Shown here in pieces: positions 1-10,917 of a DNA stretch of 64,000 nucleotides. Made by a program: the position numbers and the translations under genes. The notes below the pieces were generated by a model. It was not told the DNA's origin, made no database searches, and worked only from the letters and a program-made list of their open reading frames with translations. The stretch comes from Zymoseptoria tritici IPO323. Its lineage: Eukaryota > Ascomycota > Dothideomycetes > Mycosphaerellales > Mycosphaerellaceae. Positions within the stretch are counted from its first letter, which is position 1; each line of letters begins with the position of its first letter. The stretch lies in assembly GCF_000219625.1 (NCBI RefSeq), contig NC_018217.1:2666001-2730000 (forward strand). Direction: 5' to 3'.

Positions 1-279
1 GTCTGTTCTCATGGATGGCAACCCGCCGAATTGCGACTCAAAAGCCCGACCGGAGGTGCAGCCTGTCGTCTCGACAATTGCACGAGATGCGCTGTGTCAG
101 ATAGCATTCCCGCATCTTTGTCGTGCCGTTCGTTGGCAAAGATGTCCACGCTCCTCTCTCGCCAACTACTATTACGAGCGACCCTGTTGCTCCACCAATG
201 CTTTCCCATCCTGCCTCTTTTGACCCTAACGCCGTGCTATGCCCATGTCATGATATGTTCCCCGTTAATGATCCATATT
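1..279. other. Window edge, no gene assigned
   Basis: Short overlapping frames on both strands, none with recognisable features. Lies 3' of the ssSPT gene. Confidence 0.4.
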
Positions 280-825
280 CTATACTCCTACAGCCTCCGC
301 GACCTCACTCGCTGCTGCCGGGACGTTCGCTGCCGTCTTATTCGCGGCAGCCTCGTATGCTGTTTGTGCCCACTCGGAAGCAGCGCCCAGCACTGCATCT
401 CCAGCCTTCGTCGCGGTCTCGTAGAGGGTCTCGGCGGCTTGTCTCGAATTGGAATGGCCGGCATCGCCAGCGAAGTAGTAGTATGTCCGTCGAGACATGG
501 TCATGATGTGGTCCGGGAGGTAGAGGAAACTAGCTATCAGGAGCATAGAGACGGTCAAGAAGAGGATGGAGTCTGTCGCGTGTGGTCAGCGAGATGGTCA
601 GAACAGGATCCAAGCGAGGCTCTTACTGAAGACAAACTTTTCCGTGGGCGTCAGCATGTATAGCGAGAATGTCACCTCGTATTGGTAATTCTTCTTCTGC
701 AGCCATTTCACGAGACCTGTGGGCTGTACGAGGAGAAACGCGGCGAGCAGTGCGACTATGGAGACGCAGGCAGCATATCGCGTGGTCGAATCGGCGAAAT
801 CCATTTCGTCAGGCGTGTTGTCCAA
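280..825 (-). CDS. Small subunit of serine palmitoyltransferase (ssSPT-like)
   Basis: Probable small activating subunit of serine palmitoyltransferase, the ER enzyme that starts sphingoid-base synthesis. Two exons, 825..627 and 572..280, are separated by a 54-base intron (GTAAGAG...GACAG, branch-like CTGAC). Joining restores the family core: a hydrophobic helix (residues about 18-34), then YEVTFSLYMLTPTEKFVFN and a second hydrophobic stretch ending in YLPDHI. The Tyr/Glu-Lys-Phe pattern and the terminal LPxHI are what I recognise as ssSPT. The product is 163 residues, whereas known ssSPTs are often under 100. The extra length is an Ala-rich, partly amphipathic C-terminal tail (about residues 95-163). 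The start is the first Met of the open frame; another in-frame Met lies seven codons downstream. Family call inferred by eye. Confidence 0.72.
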
Positions 826-1151
826 TGTCCGGTACTCCGCGCTGTATTGCGTCTAGGCGTAAGCAGTGTATGTGTACGGGTTCAAGAGTTGGGTCCGAAA
901 CGCATGCAATTCGAGAAGGATGTCATCGGCCGGAGCTCGGAAGCGCTGCCCCGTTTGAGCCTGAGTAAGGACAACATGAGACGAACGTCAGGTCATCTGG
1001 TCGTCTTCCTTTATTTACTACACACTCTTGTTCTTGACTTTGCTTAAATAGGGAGGCACTGATCGGACGGACTTACAATCGAACGTTGTACCAGAAGTCT
1101 CCCTTGTGGAAGCCTCGCTGCGACGGATTAACCACTTGAAGACCATCGACG

Positions 1152-2618
1152 ATGTTCGGACAACACAATCTATTGATTGCATTGGCTTGGGTCGCTGTAT
1201 TCCCGACTCTCGCCAGTACATCATCTGCCGTCTCAGAGAGCCCAGAGTTCCATCGCCTCCCATCGTTACGCGATCAAGCCGGTCTGAGAGATAGCTGGAC
1301 CGATGAGCGTTTAGCTGGCATTCCAGCTTTGCTCCAGAAACATGGCGTGGATGCGTGGTTGGTGAGTAGACCCACCGCTCTATGATAGCCATCGTGGTAT
1401 CTCATTCGATCACTTTCAGATCAGCCAGAGGGAATACGCAGAGGACACTGCTTTCTGGTCGATGAAGAGGGCAATACAATTCTCGGCCAGAAGGAGGACC
1501 CTGTCTCTATATGTCTCCGCCAATTCAACATCGAAAGACTGCCACTCGCAAACCTGGATCGACAACACTTCCCAGGTATACTCGGAGCTCCTAGAGATTC
1601 TGGAAGCGTGTGATCCGTCGAGCATTGTCGTTAACACAGATGCAGACATTGCTTTCGCTTCAGGCTTACATGCAGGTGAGTTTGAGAAGCTCAGTAGCGA
1701 GCTTGGGAAGAAGTGGAGCAAGCGCTTCGTCGACAAGCCGATTGTAGCGGTTGAGTACATTGCTACCATGCCTGCGAGCCAGCTCGGTTGGTACCGCAAG
1801 CTCATGGAGACCGCTTGGGCGATCATTTCTGAAGGTTTCAGCAATGTGGCTGTGGCGCCCGGCACCACTACTACGGAGGTTGGTCATGACTTTCTCAAAT
1901 ACTATGCCCACGTAATGCTGATCGTTCGAAGGATCTCGAATGGTGGTTCAGAGAGAAGATACAGTCTCTAAACTACACGACCTGGTTTCAGCCATCCGTC
2001 ACCATCGTCGAAGCAGGCTTCGGCTTTGCTGAACAACCACACATTGCAGCCAAGACCATCAGCTACGGAGACCTTCTCCACGTCGACTTCGGTGTGACGG
2101 CTCTGGGACTCAACACAGACACGCAGCATCTAGCATACGTCTTAGCCCCAGGCGAGACCGAGTCAGACATCCCGCATGGTCTCCTGGAAGGCCTCAAAAC
2201 GGCCAATCGCCTGCAAGACATCGTTAGAGCCAACATGAAGCCCGGGTTGACAGGCAACGGAATTCTAGCCACTTCGCTAGCACAAGCGAAAGACAATGGC
2301 ATCTCCGGAAAAGTCTACTGCCATGCTATCGGCGACTGGGGCCACTCCGCCGGCACCGTGATTGGCATGACGAACCTACAAGATGGCGTGCCGGTGCTCG
2401 GAGATCTTCCACTGCTGGAGAATATTTACAACAGCGTGGAGCTGTACGCGGAAAGCTGGGTGCCGGAGAGGAATGCAACGCTAGTGTTCCCACTCGAGGA
2501 GGATGTGTACTGGAGCGAGGAGAAGCAGAGTTGGGAGTGGGTCTATGCGAGGCAGGAGAAATACCATCTCATCAAGTCGGAGAAACAGCCTGGGTCTCTG
2601 TTCATTGTTCAAGAGTAA
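1152..2618 (+). CDS. Secreted M24-family metallopeptidase (Xaa-Pro aminopeptidase-like)
   Basis: Three exons: 1152..1361, 1420..1878 and 1932..2618, giving 451 residues. The introns are 58 and 53 bases with GTGAGT...TTTCAG and GTTGGT...CGAAG ends. The N-terminus is a clear signal peptide (hydrophobic stretch to about residue 22), so the protein probably enters the secretory pathway. The creatinase-type N-domain shows WLISQREYAED and FSARRR. The catalytic pita-bread domain follows, with HVDFGVTALGLNTDTQH (two likely metal Asp), GDWGHSAGT (likely metal His) and acidic residues near YAESWVPE and PLEED (likely metal Glu). The ligand assignments follow the M24 family pattern and are inference. The exact substrate cannot be told from sequence. 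The stop lies only 35 bases from the stop of the convergent GH85 gene, so the 3' UTRs probably overlap. Confidence 0.85.
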
Positions 2619-2653
2619 ATGCTAAATAAAATTCTGTCCAAGCGTGTATGCCA

Positions 2654-4828
2654 TTACTCCAAATCCTCAGGTGCATGTTCCACCACTACCCATTCCTCAT
2701 CATCATCGTCAATGTCATAAATCCATGGTATCATCCTTTGTGTCGTTGTCAAAACTCGGCCATCGAATCCAACAGCAGCAATCTGCACTTCCGCTACGCC
2801 GGTTTCGGCCCAATCAGAGGACATGTCGTCTGAGAGGACAAAGTCCAAAGCATAGGCACGACCAGCCTCCCGACCATCGATCTGCACCACAAAGTACGCA
2901 CAAGGTCCGGTTGTGGCACTCCAGGGCACATCGGGGCGTAGACCAGCATCCTCGATGTCTGCTGGAGAGACCGACCAGTTCAGACGCCGATGAGCGATGG
3001 CTGCGGTGCTCCACGATTGTAATCGCAAGTCGCAAATGTCGCAACTCTGCTCGCTCCCTTCAGGCCGGATTGTGATCGAAAGCAGCTCGAAGAGTTCCTC
3101 GGATTTATGTGGGAGCAGTGATGGGCCATAGCAGAAGACCTCGAGTGAAATGTCGCTGATCGATTTTAGGCCAGAGGTCGTGTAGTAACTCACTCCGTTT
3201 TTGTCCGGATCCTTGTCAACCAGAATGGGGCTACAAGGTCCTACGATGGAAAACACACAGAGACCTTTCTGTAAATGGCGATATGCTACCGTGAGCTCGT
3301 GCTTTGAGCTACTCGTTGGGACGTCGAGACCAAAGAGATGCAGGTAGGCGACAGCTGGGCCAGATTCTGCCGATGCTGAGCCACGTCGTGCTGACACGAC
3401 GCATCTTGTTGGCAAGCCTGAGAGCTCAATGGACACTTCACCAACCGATGCATGAGGTTTGTTCGACATCGAAAATGGCAGGCTCCTGAATCGAGCCTTG
3501 GATGCCAAAGGAAGGGCCGTCTGTGATCCCAGATGTGCCTGAACAATTCTGCCAGTCGTGGCGCCCGTAGAAAAGGCTCGCGTGAAGTCCGTGTGGAAGA
3601 CGGACTTCGTGCCCAATGCATGACCTCGAGCGTATCTTACAACGCCACCGCGGGCCACCGAATCATGAGGTCGTTCGGGATTGCAGTCACACGGCAGGTC
3701 CATAGGCATGGCATCTCCTTGCCACACCGAACGGTCGACTTCCCGAGCGTGTTCCTCGAAGTGCTCGAATGGCCAGCCTGGAGCAAAGATGCCTACTCGA
3801 AGGCCATGGTCTTTGAGGACATCCAGACCAAGTCCTGTGCCTGTGCCCCCGCCGCCTTCTCGAGGCCAGGTAATCCTCCGGTTGCGACCATATTGAGCGT
3901 TTTGTGCCCACATGTCGATGCCGAAGTACACATTCTTAGCACCTAGTCCGGTCTTCTCGGCGAGATCTTTCGCGGAGGCTGCCAAATCGGGTCTCCATGC
4001 GTAGTTTGTAAGAATTGAGCCGGCCGCGAGAGCGTATGGCGCGTTCAAAGAATTGAAAGTGTTTTGATACCAGACAAAGTTCAATGTGGTAAGTGCATCG
4101 TACCTAAATCACACATCGTTCGTCAGTCTCTGCTGGGAGATCATTAACAGTAGAGCAAATCCAATGATCACCTACCACACCACTTTGCGCTTAGGCCCGA
4201 GATCGCTTCTCAGCTGCCGGAGGAAGCCCTCCAGCTTCTCCAAGCTCCATGCCCACATCGGAAACCCAATGTCGATGTTGATCAGCCAGCCATCGAAGCC
4301 ATACTCTTTCGCAACCCGTGCCAGCTTGCGCGCCACCCAAAAGATTCCCTCTTCGTTGCATTCAAGGATACGCTCGACTCCGATCGACCCAGGCTCCACG
4401 AGGAATGTCCCGAGCGTTGCTACACCATTGCGATGACATGTATTGGTCCAGGTAGGGGGAGGGATGGAGACCAGCTTGTGCGAGAAGTAGACAAACGATT
4501 CAACGTGTTGGAGATAGTCGCACGAGTACATGTCCTTATCGACAGCGGCACCCTGACAGCTCTCGTAATCATTGTAGCCGCCTTTGTAGTCATGAATGAG
4601 CATGACTCGGGATTTACCATTTTGGTCGTTATTGCGGTCCAAGACAAGAGACTCAGCTCGCATCAATGGAGTATTGGCTTTTTGCAACGAGTCGACATCG
4701 TCCTCTGTCCATGCTTCCAGCTCGTCGAAGGATTCCAAATAGGCGAAACCCTTCAATCGGTCCGCATATCGTCTCTGTGCATCATGACCCCGAGGCGTGG
4801 TTGAGCGCACAGCATCGAGGGCCGCCAT
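2654..4828 (-). CDS. Cytosolic endo-beta-N-acetylglucosaminidase, GH85
   Basis: GH85 enzymes cleave the chitobiose core of free or protein-linked N-glycans in the cytosol. Exons are 4828..4176 and 4103..2654, with a 72-base intron (GTAGGT...TTTAG), giving 700 residues. There is no signal peptide. Recognisable landmarks in order: SFDELEAWTEDDVD, HDYKGGYNDYES, VYFSHKLVSIPPPTWTN, HRNGVATLGTFLVE, the barrel strand GFDGWLINID (about residues 177-186), VVWYDALTT, YFGIDMWAQN, and a beta-rich C-terminal region ending in an acidic tail. The family normally has Asn-x-Glu at the active strand; here it reads Asn-Ile-Asp, so the acid/base Glu is replaced by Asp. The 5' end is uncertain: the frame stays open without a Met for about 100 bases upstream of 4828, so an extra upstream exon is possible. 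Divergent from ERD2. Confidence 0.85.
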
Positions 4829-5132
4829 GCAGTGACGGGATAGAACGTCGTTGCCTCCAACGATAAGAAGAGGCGGAGGAAGAAGTGGAGTATCAAGAGT
4901 ATCCGGCGCCGGCGTTGTGGTCAGCCACTAGCTTCCAACGGCCCGGCCCGATCCGCAATTCAGGGAGAGTGAGCTCAGAAGACATTTGGTCTCAAGAAGT
5001 ACGTAGCCCACTTGGCCTGGACCACGAAGAACCTCATTGTCCACCACCAATACCGATCGCATTGTCGCCCACAACAACCGAACTCATCAATTCAATCTAC
5101 GCGATCACGGCTGCGGCCTCAAAACACCCATC

Positions 5133-6091
5133 ATGACCTGGTTCCGGAAGCTAGGTAAGAATCGCGAACTGCCATTGAGCGTTATGGAAGCGAAGCGTAC
5201 GGGCAGCTGACGGTAACACCAGGCGATTTGTCGCATTTGGCTTCCATCTTCATTCTGCTTGCGAAGATGAAGTCCACGAGCGTATGCGATCTACCTCCCG
5301 AACTTATCGCAGGAACGAACAATGGCTGAACCAACTCGCAGAGCGCATCCGGGATATCCTTCAAATCACAATTCGCATACCTTGTGGTATACATAACCAG
5401 ATATCTCGGTAAGTGACTGGACCGGCAGGAAGGACAGTTCTAGACCGCATTGACCTGACCTCTCAACCAATTCAGACCTGCTATGGACCGACCCCACGAA
5501 ATCCCTCTGGAACACATTCTTCAAGATCGTCTTCATCGCCGCACAGATCTACACCGTCTACCTCATGCTCAACGACTACAAACCGACCCACGATCCGAAT
5601 CAAGATACCTTCAAAGTGGAATACCTGATTGGAGGAGCGGCGGTGCTGGGTATACTATTTCCATACAAATACACTCCCGCTGAGGTATGGCTACCCCTGA
5701 GATATGCAAGAGCAAGGGAGCATTACGGCTGACAACAACACAACAGATGTTATGGGCTTTCTCCCTCTGGCTCGAAGCCGTTGCGATCCTACCACAGCTA
5801 TTCATGCTGCAACGAACCGGTGAAGCCGAGACGATCACTACCCACTACCTGTTCGCGTTGGGCATCTACCGAGCACTCTACATTCCCAACTGGATCTGGC
5901 GGTACTTCGCCGAGAATGGCTTCTGGGATCCGATCCCCGTGATCGCCGGTATCATTCAGACAGTGCTCTACTCGGACTTCTTCTGGATTTACTATACCAA
6001 GTGAGTGAGACGCCGCAAGAACTGACAGGGGCTCGGTGCTGACGAATACACCAGGGTTCTGCAGGGCAAGAAGTTCAACCTTCCCGTATAG
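5133..6091 (+). CDS. ERD2: ER lumen protein-retaining receptor (H/KDEL receptor)
   Basis: Seven-helix Golgi receptor that returns H/KDEL-tagged ER residents by retrograde COPI transport. Six exons: 5133..5154, 5223..5281, 5342..5408, 5476..5684, 5747..6000 and 6055..6091, giving 215 residues, the usual size for the family. The first exon is only 22 bases. Landmarks: [38 protein letters not shown], then exon 4 from [14 protein letters not shown] through FPYKYTPAE, exon 5 [20 protein letters not shown] and [12 protein letters not shown], and the last loop with GKKFNLPV at the C-terminus. All junction phases agree, and every intron is 53-68 bases with GT-AG ends. Head to head with the GH85 gene across about 300 bases, so promoter elements may be shared. 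Confidence 0.95.
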
Positions 6092-6542
6092 AATACCAGG
6101 ACGGCGGTCTCCCGCGGAAAGTGCAGTTGTACTCTTCCAGGCATTCAAGCGCTCTGGTGGCACACAAAGTGTGTTTGCATAGAGAAACGCTATAGGCAGA
6201 CTTGGAGACGAACTCGGGCGTTGAAGCTGGAGGCACGGATGATCACGGCGGCTACGTGAACTCATGCGATACACGGGAAAAGCGGACGAATGAAACGATA
6301 GACTATTTGTGGTAATTTGGACGAGTCGGCGGCCCCGGGTGGGCTGCAAAAGAGAGCGGGCGAGTTACCTGAACACGGCTGGGGTGAAGCATTCGAGTTA
6401 CCTGTTATTCGCCATTCTGCGATGCGATTCGCTTCGCGCCAAAATTCAACGCTATCTCAAAACGCCGTCTGGGGTATCACATGCAGTATGCAGTGCTATG
6501 CCACATTCATCAAGTCGTGCGTGTCCTCGCCATTCACTGCCT
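6092..6542. other. Intergenic, convergent 3' ends
   Basis: Between the stop codons of ERD2 and the chromo/CCCH gene. Short open frames occur on both strands, but none has a start, codon pattern or family resemblance that supports a gene. It most likely holds the two 3' UTRs. Confidence 0.6.
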
Positions 6543-9500
6543 TCACTTTGTCAACTTCTTGTTGAACACGTCCTCCGCCAGTCTCACGGCCAAATGCTGG
6601 TACTTGTCTCCCCAACCCTTGGGGTCCAGCAATTCTTGCTCGACTAGACGTCCACTGGTATCCGTCACAGTCTTGGTTATCCTGTTCCTGGGCTTGTACG
6701 CAATATAGAACTTGCGGAAGTTGTGTGCATTCTCCACTGTCCAGCCCGCGAACCAGTTCACCATGAACGCGGTTGCTCTCTCGGGATCTTTCTCCCACAG
6801 TCCTCGGAAGGAAGGAAGGAGCTCTGGAGCGATGGAGACCAGCCATGAGTCCGGCAAGGGGTTTGGTGGGTCGTCTGGATCCTCATCTTCTGGCGGACAG
6901 AGCTGGCACATGCATTCGTGCAGCCTGACCCACCGAGAGTCTCCCCTTCCACGCCGTTGAGATTCCTCGGCTAGCTTCTCCAACCATAACTTGACTCCAG
7001 GACGAGTAACGATTCGATTGAACTCGGCTCCATCAGGTTTGTCCTTGTGCTGCTTGACAAACGATTGAATGATCGCCGTCGCCTCTTCAGGGTAGTGCGC
7101 GAACAAGTCGTCGGTGATGAAGACCGCCGTACCGATTGGAAAGAGTCTCTCGCAAGTGAAGCCCGGATCGACATCATTGACGTTTCCTCCAACTTTGAAG
7201 ACCCTGCTGCCATACTGCAGGAAATTATGCAGACCCGGAATTTGCCATAGTGGGATGTCGGTGTGAATCATGAGCAATCCGTGGGTGCCCCTGTGGTGCC
7301 TGCGGAAGTGCGCCCACGCTCCAGCCATCCCAGAGTGGTAGACTTTCACGTCTAGTGCTGCAAAGTAGGCGGCATAGACTTCTAGCTCAGCCTGATGCAT
7401 AGGAGACAGCATTAGAAAGACAGCCCTGATTTCTTGCGTGCCATTCTTGTTGATCAGCGTGTCGGTCGGCAGCTTCGCGAGGTCTTCTCCGATCGCAATG
7501 GCAGGGAGTCTCTTATCCTCCATGCTAGGAAGCAGAGTTTCGACGCTTGGCAGAGTCTTGAAGATCCGAAAGTTGAAAGGCCCATCAAACTTCATGCCAG
7601 GCCTGTCAAGAAACTTCCAGCCCTCTACATCGCTCGGATAGATCAAGATCTTCGCCGTGTGGCCATTCACCGCGGCGATGAAGCCAGAAGCGTTGTTCTT
7701 GCACGTATCGCTCAATTCCCGGGCGATCTCTTGATTGGCTAACGAGATTCCACCGAAAGCAATCACTTCGTCGATGCCACTTGTTTGTTCGAACACTAGT
7801 TTCTCAAAGTCTGCAGCGACGACCATACGATCCACTTCCAGACGTGGTTTGGTCCCAACAATCAATCCAAGCCGCGCCAGATCGTGCATTTCTAGCCTTG
7901 CTTGAAGCTGCAGTGGCTGCTCATCTCCAGCGCAAGACACCACAAGTTCGGCTGTCAGGGTCTCCGCCGTCACACTGGGACGACGAAAAGATGTAGCGCC
8001 GCGTGAGACTGGGGTAGGATTCAGTGGATACTGCGTTGGCCCGTCCCTCATGTCCATAGGCGACGCGACGAGGTCCGCTGTCCGCACATCGCCCGGCTGA
8101 TCGCCTGTTTGCGCAGCAATCCAGATGCTCGGCCCTTTCGGTGGAGCAGGCGGGTCTGCAGAGGCACGCATGGCCTCTCTGGGTGCCACGGGCACGGAGT
8201 TGGCAGCGGGAATTTCTCCTGGAACAACTGGAATCATCTGAGCACGACCTCTGTTGAAAGTCCCCGGCTGTGAAGCGTGGATTCCAGTATCATAATGCGC
8301 AAACTTGCACTCGTGGTCCTTCTTCTCGCACTTGCCCTTGGTCCGCCAATAGTAACATGTGGTCTCCTTTGGAGTCGCTAGTCTCGTTTCCACGTAGAGT
8401 CCAGTATCACGATGGGCAAATTCGCACGCTTCGTCCGAGGAGCTGCAATTCCCGTTCTGCCAGAAGACGCAGGTGTAGGCTTTCCTATTCCACCGCGTTG
8501 CGGAGTCTCTGTGTGGTAGACCTGGTCCACCATTGCTAGAACCATGCACCTCGACCGGACGCACAGGGTTTTCATTCGCGATCGAAGCTTCAGAGCGCCG
8601 ACTGTCATTGGGTGGAGGCTTTGCATATTTGCCTGTATCGTGATGCGCGAAATCACACTCGGCATCGCCAAATTGGCATTCCCCCTGCTGCCAAAAGTAG
8701 CACGTTGTTCCCTTCTTGCCTGGCCAGTCTGTGCCCTCGGCCATTGGGATGGGGTTTCCGTTCGCATCGTACCGGCGCGGTAGGTCTCCTCGGGCTGGGA
8801 TGTCGTTCTTCGTTGTAGGCTCAAAACGAGCGTCAAGGCGGCGCCTACCTGTACTGTCAGGAGGCGCTTGATAGACACCGGTATCCTCATGAGCCCACTT
8901 GCAGTCGGGACCAAAAGCACATCCTCCTCTGGTCAACCAAAAGTAACATGTTATCCGTTTTGGATCTTGTATGCTGAGGCCTGACGATTGACGTCTACGT
9001 TCGTCCTCATTCGAAGTCGTCGACCGTTCTACAGGAGGCTGTGGCGGCGGAGGCGACCTTCTGAGATATGCGGTAGGCGTCTCTTTCGCCTTGGGCTGTA
9101 TCACCTTGCCGGTCTTGAAATCGACTATGGCAAGGGCGTTGATGTCCGGCTCCTTCTCGTTCCTGCTGTATAGCTGCATCCGATGCTGGGTTGAAAGATT
9201 TTTGAATTTCGGATCGGTGGAATCTTTGGGAGTATCTCCAGACACACGAGGCCGCTGTCTCTTGGTCTTGGGAGCCGTCCAATTGGCAAGGACGTCCCGA
9301 GTCGCAACCACAGGCGCATTGCCGCCGCTAGGAGCACTTTTACGAGCTGCAACTCGGATAGGCTTTGCGGATGCTGCTTCTCGGGTTATGTTCTCCGTGG
9401 GTTCCGCGGTAGAGTTTGACCGATGAGAGTGCGTGCTCTTCTGACCATCACGCCTTTTCCTTGGCGATGCCCGGGATGTTGATGCGACGTTTGCTGTGTT

Positions 9501-10217
9501 CCTCCTCGCGGGCTGTCGCCGTCGTCGTGGGCCCCTGACATCGTCCTCACTCGACGACTCCCCCGACGACTCCTCCGACGACTCACTCGACGACTCACTG
9601 GACTCGACACGAGATCGCTTCACTATCCGGCGAGCAACGCCCTTGCGAGCGCCCGTAGAGCTTTGGTTCACCACAGATCTTTTTACAGGCTTCTGAGCGC
9701 TGTCGTGTCTTTCGTGAGAGGTCGTCGGTGGCTCGTTTCGCTTATCCACATCAGCAGCATCAGATGCACCGTCCTCGTCAACTTCACTGCCCCCACTACT
9801 GTCGACCCTGTTTGGCGACTCCGGCAAGCCTCGCTTCCGTCGCTTGAGCTTTCGTCGTCTGTGTCGCTCCGCTTTCTGCTGTTCATATTCCCCCTTGGCC
9901 TCGAACCATGTGAAGTAGTCGAACGGCTTTGCGCTGCCTTCTTCGACTGAACGTTTCTCTCGTGCCCATACGGATAAAACATTCTTGGTTGTGATGTTTT
10001 CGGGCGGCTCCCACGTGGCCCGCGCAAGCGGATAGCCTTCCCACTTGACCAGATATTGGAGATCTGTTCCGGGGGCTCCAGTCTCGGCAAGAATCTTGTC
10101 GACCGGATACACATCTAGCTGAGCGCTTTCTGCTGTAGAATCGGTTCCGATGGAGTCATTATCTCCTTCACTTGACTCGCCGGAGTCAAACACCACCGGT
10201 CTTTTGGCTTTGATCAT
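6543..10217 (-). CDS. Chromodomain protein with four CCCH zinc fingers
   Basis: Single uninterrupted frame of 1,224 residues. An N-terminal chromodomain (about residues 35-85) shows YPVDKILAE, DLQYLVKWEGY and ATWEPPENI, with the aromatic positions expected for a methyl-lysine cage. A long basic, Ser-rich, disordered region follows, with runs such as RRRKLKRRKRG and a Ser/Glu tract. Four CCCH fingers lie at about residues 422-650: CYFWLTRGGC...H, CYFWQQGEC...H, CVFWQNGNC...H and CYYWRTKGKC...H. Each is followed by the same H-x-D-T-G sequence. The C-terminal 450 residues are a conserved-looking globular region (WAHFRRHHRGTHGLLMIHTD, GLHNFLQYGSRVFKV) that I cannot name. A role in heterochromatin or RNA-linked silencing is inference from the chromodomain plus CCCH combination. 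Confidence 0.85.
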   Translation of the reverse strand: MIKAKRPVVFDSGESSEGDNDSIGTDSTAESAQLDVYPVDKILAETGAPGTDLQYLVKWEGYPLARATWEPPENITTKNVLSVWAREKRSVEEGSAKPFDYFTWFEAKGEYEQQKAERHRRRKLKRRKRGLPESPNRVDSSGGSEVDEDGASDAADVDKRNEPPTTSHERHDSAQKPVKRSVVNQSSTGARKGVARRIVKRSRVESSESSSESSEESSGESSSEDDVRGPRRRRQPARRNTANVASTSRASPRKRRDGQKSTHSHRSNSTAEPTENITREAASAKPIRVAARKSAPSGGNAPVVATRDVLANWTAPKTKRQRPRVSGDTPKDSTDPKFKNLSTQHRMQLYSRNEKEPDINALAIVDFKTGKVIQPKAKETPTAYLRRSPPPPQPPVERSTTSNEDERRRQSSGLSIQDPKRITCYFWLTRGGCAFGPDCKWAHEDTGVYQAPPDSTGRRRLDARFEPTTKNDIPARGDLPRRYDANGNPIPMAEGTDWPGKKGTTCYFWQQGECQFGDAECDFAHHDTGKYAKPPPNDSRRSEASIANENPVRPVEVHGSSNGGPGLPHRDSATRWNRKAYTCVFWQNGNCSSSDEACEFAHRDTGLYVETRLATPKETTCYYWRTKGKCEKKDHECKFAHYDTGIHASQPGTFNRGRAQMIPVVPGEIPAANSVPVAPREAMRASADPPAPPKGPSIWIAAQTGDQPGDVRTADLVASPMDMRDGPTQYPLNPTPVSRGATSFRRPSVTAETLTAELVVSCAGDEQPLQLQARLEMHDLARLGLIVGTKPRLEVDRMVVAADFEKLVFEQTSGIDEVIAFGGISLANQEIARELSDTCKNNASGFIAAVNGHTAKILIYPSDVEGWKFLDRPGMKFDGPFNFRIFKTLPSVETLLPSMEDKRLPAIAIGEDLAKLPTDTLINKNGTQEIRAVFLMLSPMHQAELEVYAAYFAALDVKVYHSGMAGAWAHFRRHHRGTHGLLMIHTDIPLWQIPGLHNFLQYGSRVFKVGGNVNDVDPGFTCERLFPIGTAVFITDDLFAHYPEEATAIIQSFVKQHKDKPDGAEFNRIVTRPGVKLWLEKLAEESQRRGRGDSRWVRLHECMCQLCPPEDEDPDDPPNPLPDSWLVSIAPELLPSFRGLWEKDPERATAFMVNWFAGWTVENAHNFRKFYIAYKPRNRITKTVTDTSGRLVEQELLDPKGWGDKYQHLAVRLAEDVFNKKLTK

Positions 10218-10917
10218 GATACGATGTTCCTTGCGCAGAAAAGCTTATTGTTTCATAGCTTGATGCGCAGCAGCGCGCCGTTGAGAAAAGCGCCGGCTTC
10301 TGGAAGTCTTACTGTTCTGAACACGAGATCAGAAATTCCCAGGCACGTGTCATTCTGCGCTTGACGTGAGGGTCCCTGGACCGAAGTGAGACCGCCCGGA
10401 GGAATGTGAGCAGTAAGCGACACTATTCACATTCAAGTTGTCTTCGTTGTTTGTTGTTGTAATGTTTTTGCAGGTGGTGGAAGTAAGAGCGACGATCTTG
10501 TGTCACAACTTAAAAGAGTTGTTGATGGAAGGTGCAGTCCACGAATTTCGGGAACGGCCAACGCGGGATAGAACTATATTTACATGGGCAGGCATGCCTA
10601 ACACTCAATTCGCTCACTGTATGTTTCAATGCAGAACACCACAAGGTAGACGATGTGCGGGCGAGGAAGTTTCGGCATTGCCAGCATTACTAATTTTTTA
10701 AGAGGTATCTTATCATGTCGCTAAGTATGCACATCACTCGTGAAAGAAAGTCAGCTCCACCCGTGCCCTCTTTCCTGCGTCGCCAGCTCGTCCAGAGGAT
10801 GACATCTCCTCGAGCGAGCCGCAAACACAGTGCTGTGAGGCTGGGGGCATGACCCGTCTACAGAAATCCAAGGCTGGCTCCATCCTATGTTCGCTTCGCC
10901 ATCATCCAAAAGCAACG
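10218..10917. other. Intergenic region upstream of chromo/CCCH gene
   Basis: Holds the promoter side of the chromo/CCCH gene and the 3' side of CHS7. I see no supported gene; the short frames here lack any recognisable pattern. Confidence 0.6.

Noticed and set aside
31..663. 210-codon plus-strand ORF
   Set aside because: It lies antisense to the spliced ssSPT gene, which has a recognisable family core and good splice sites.
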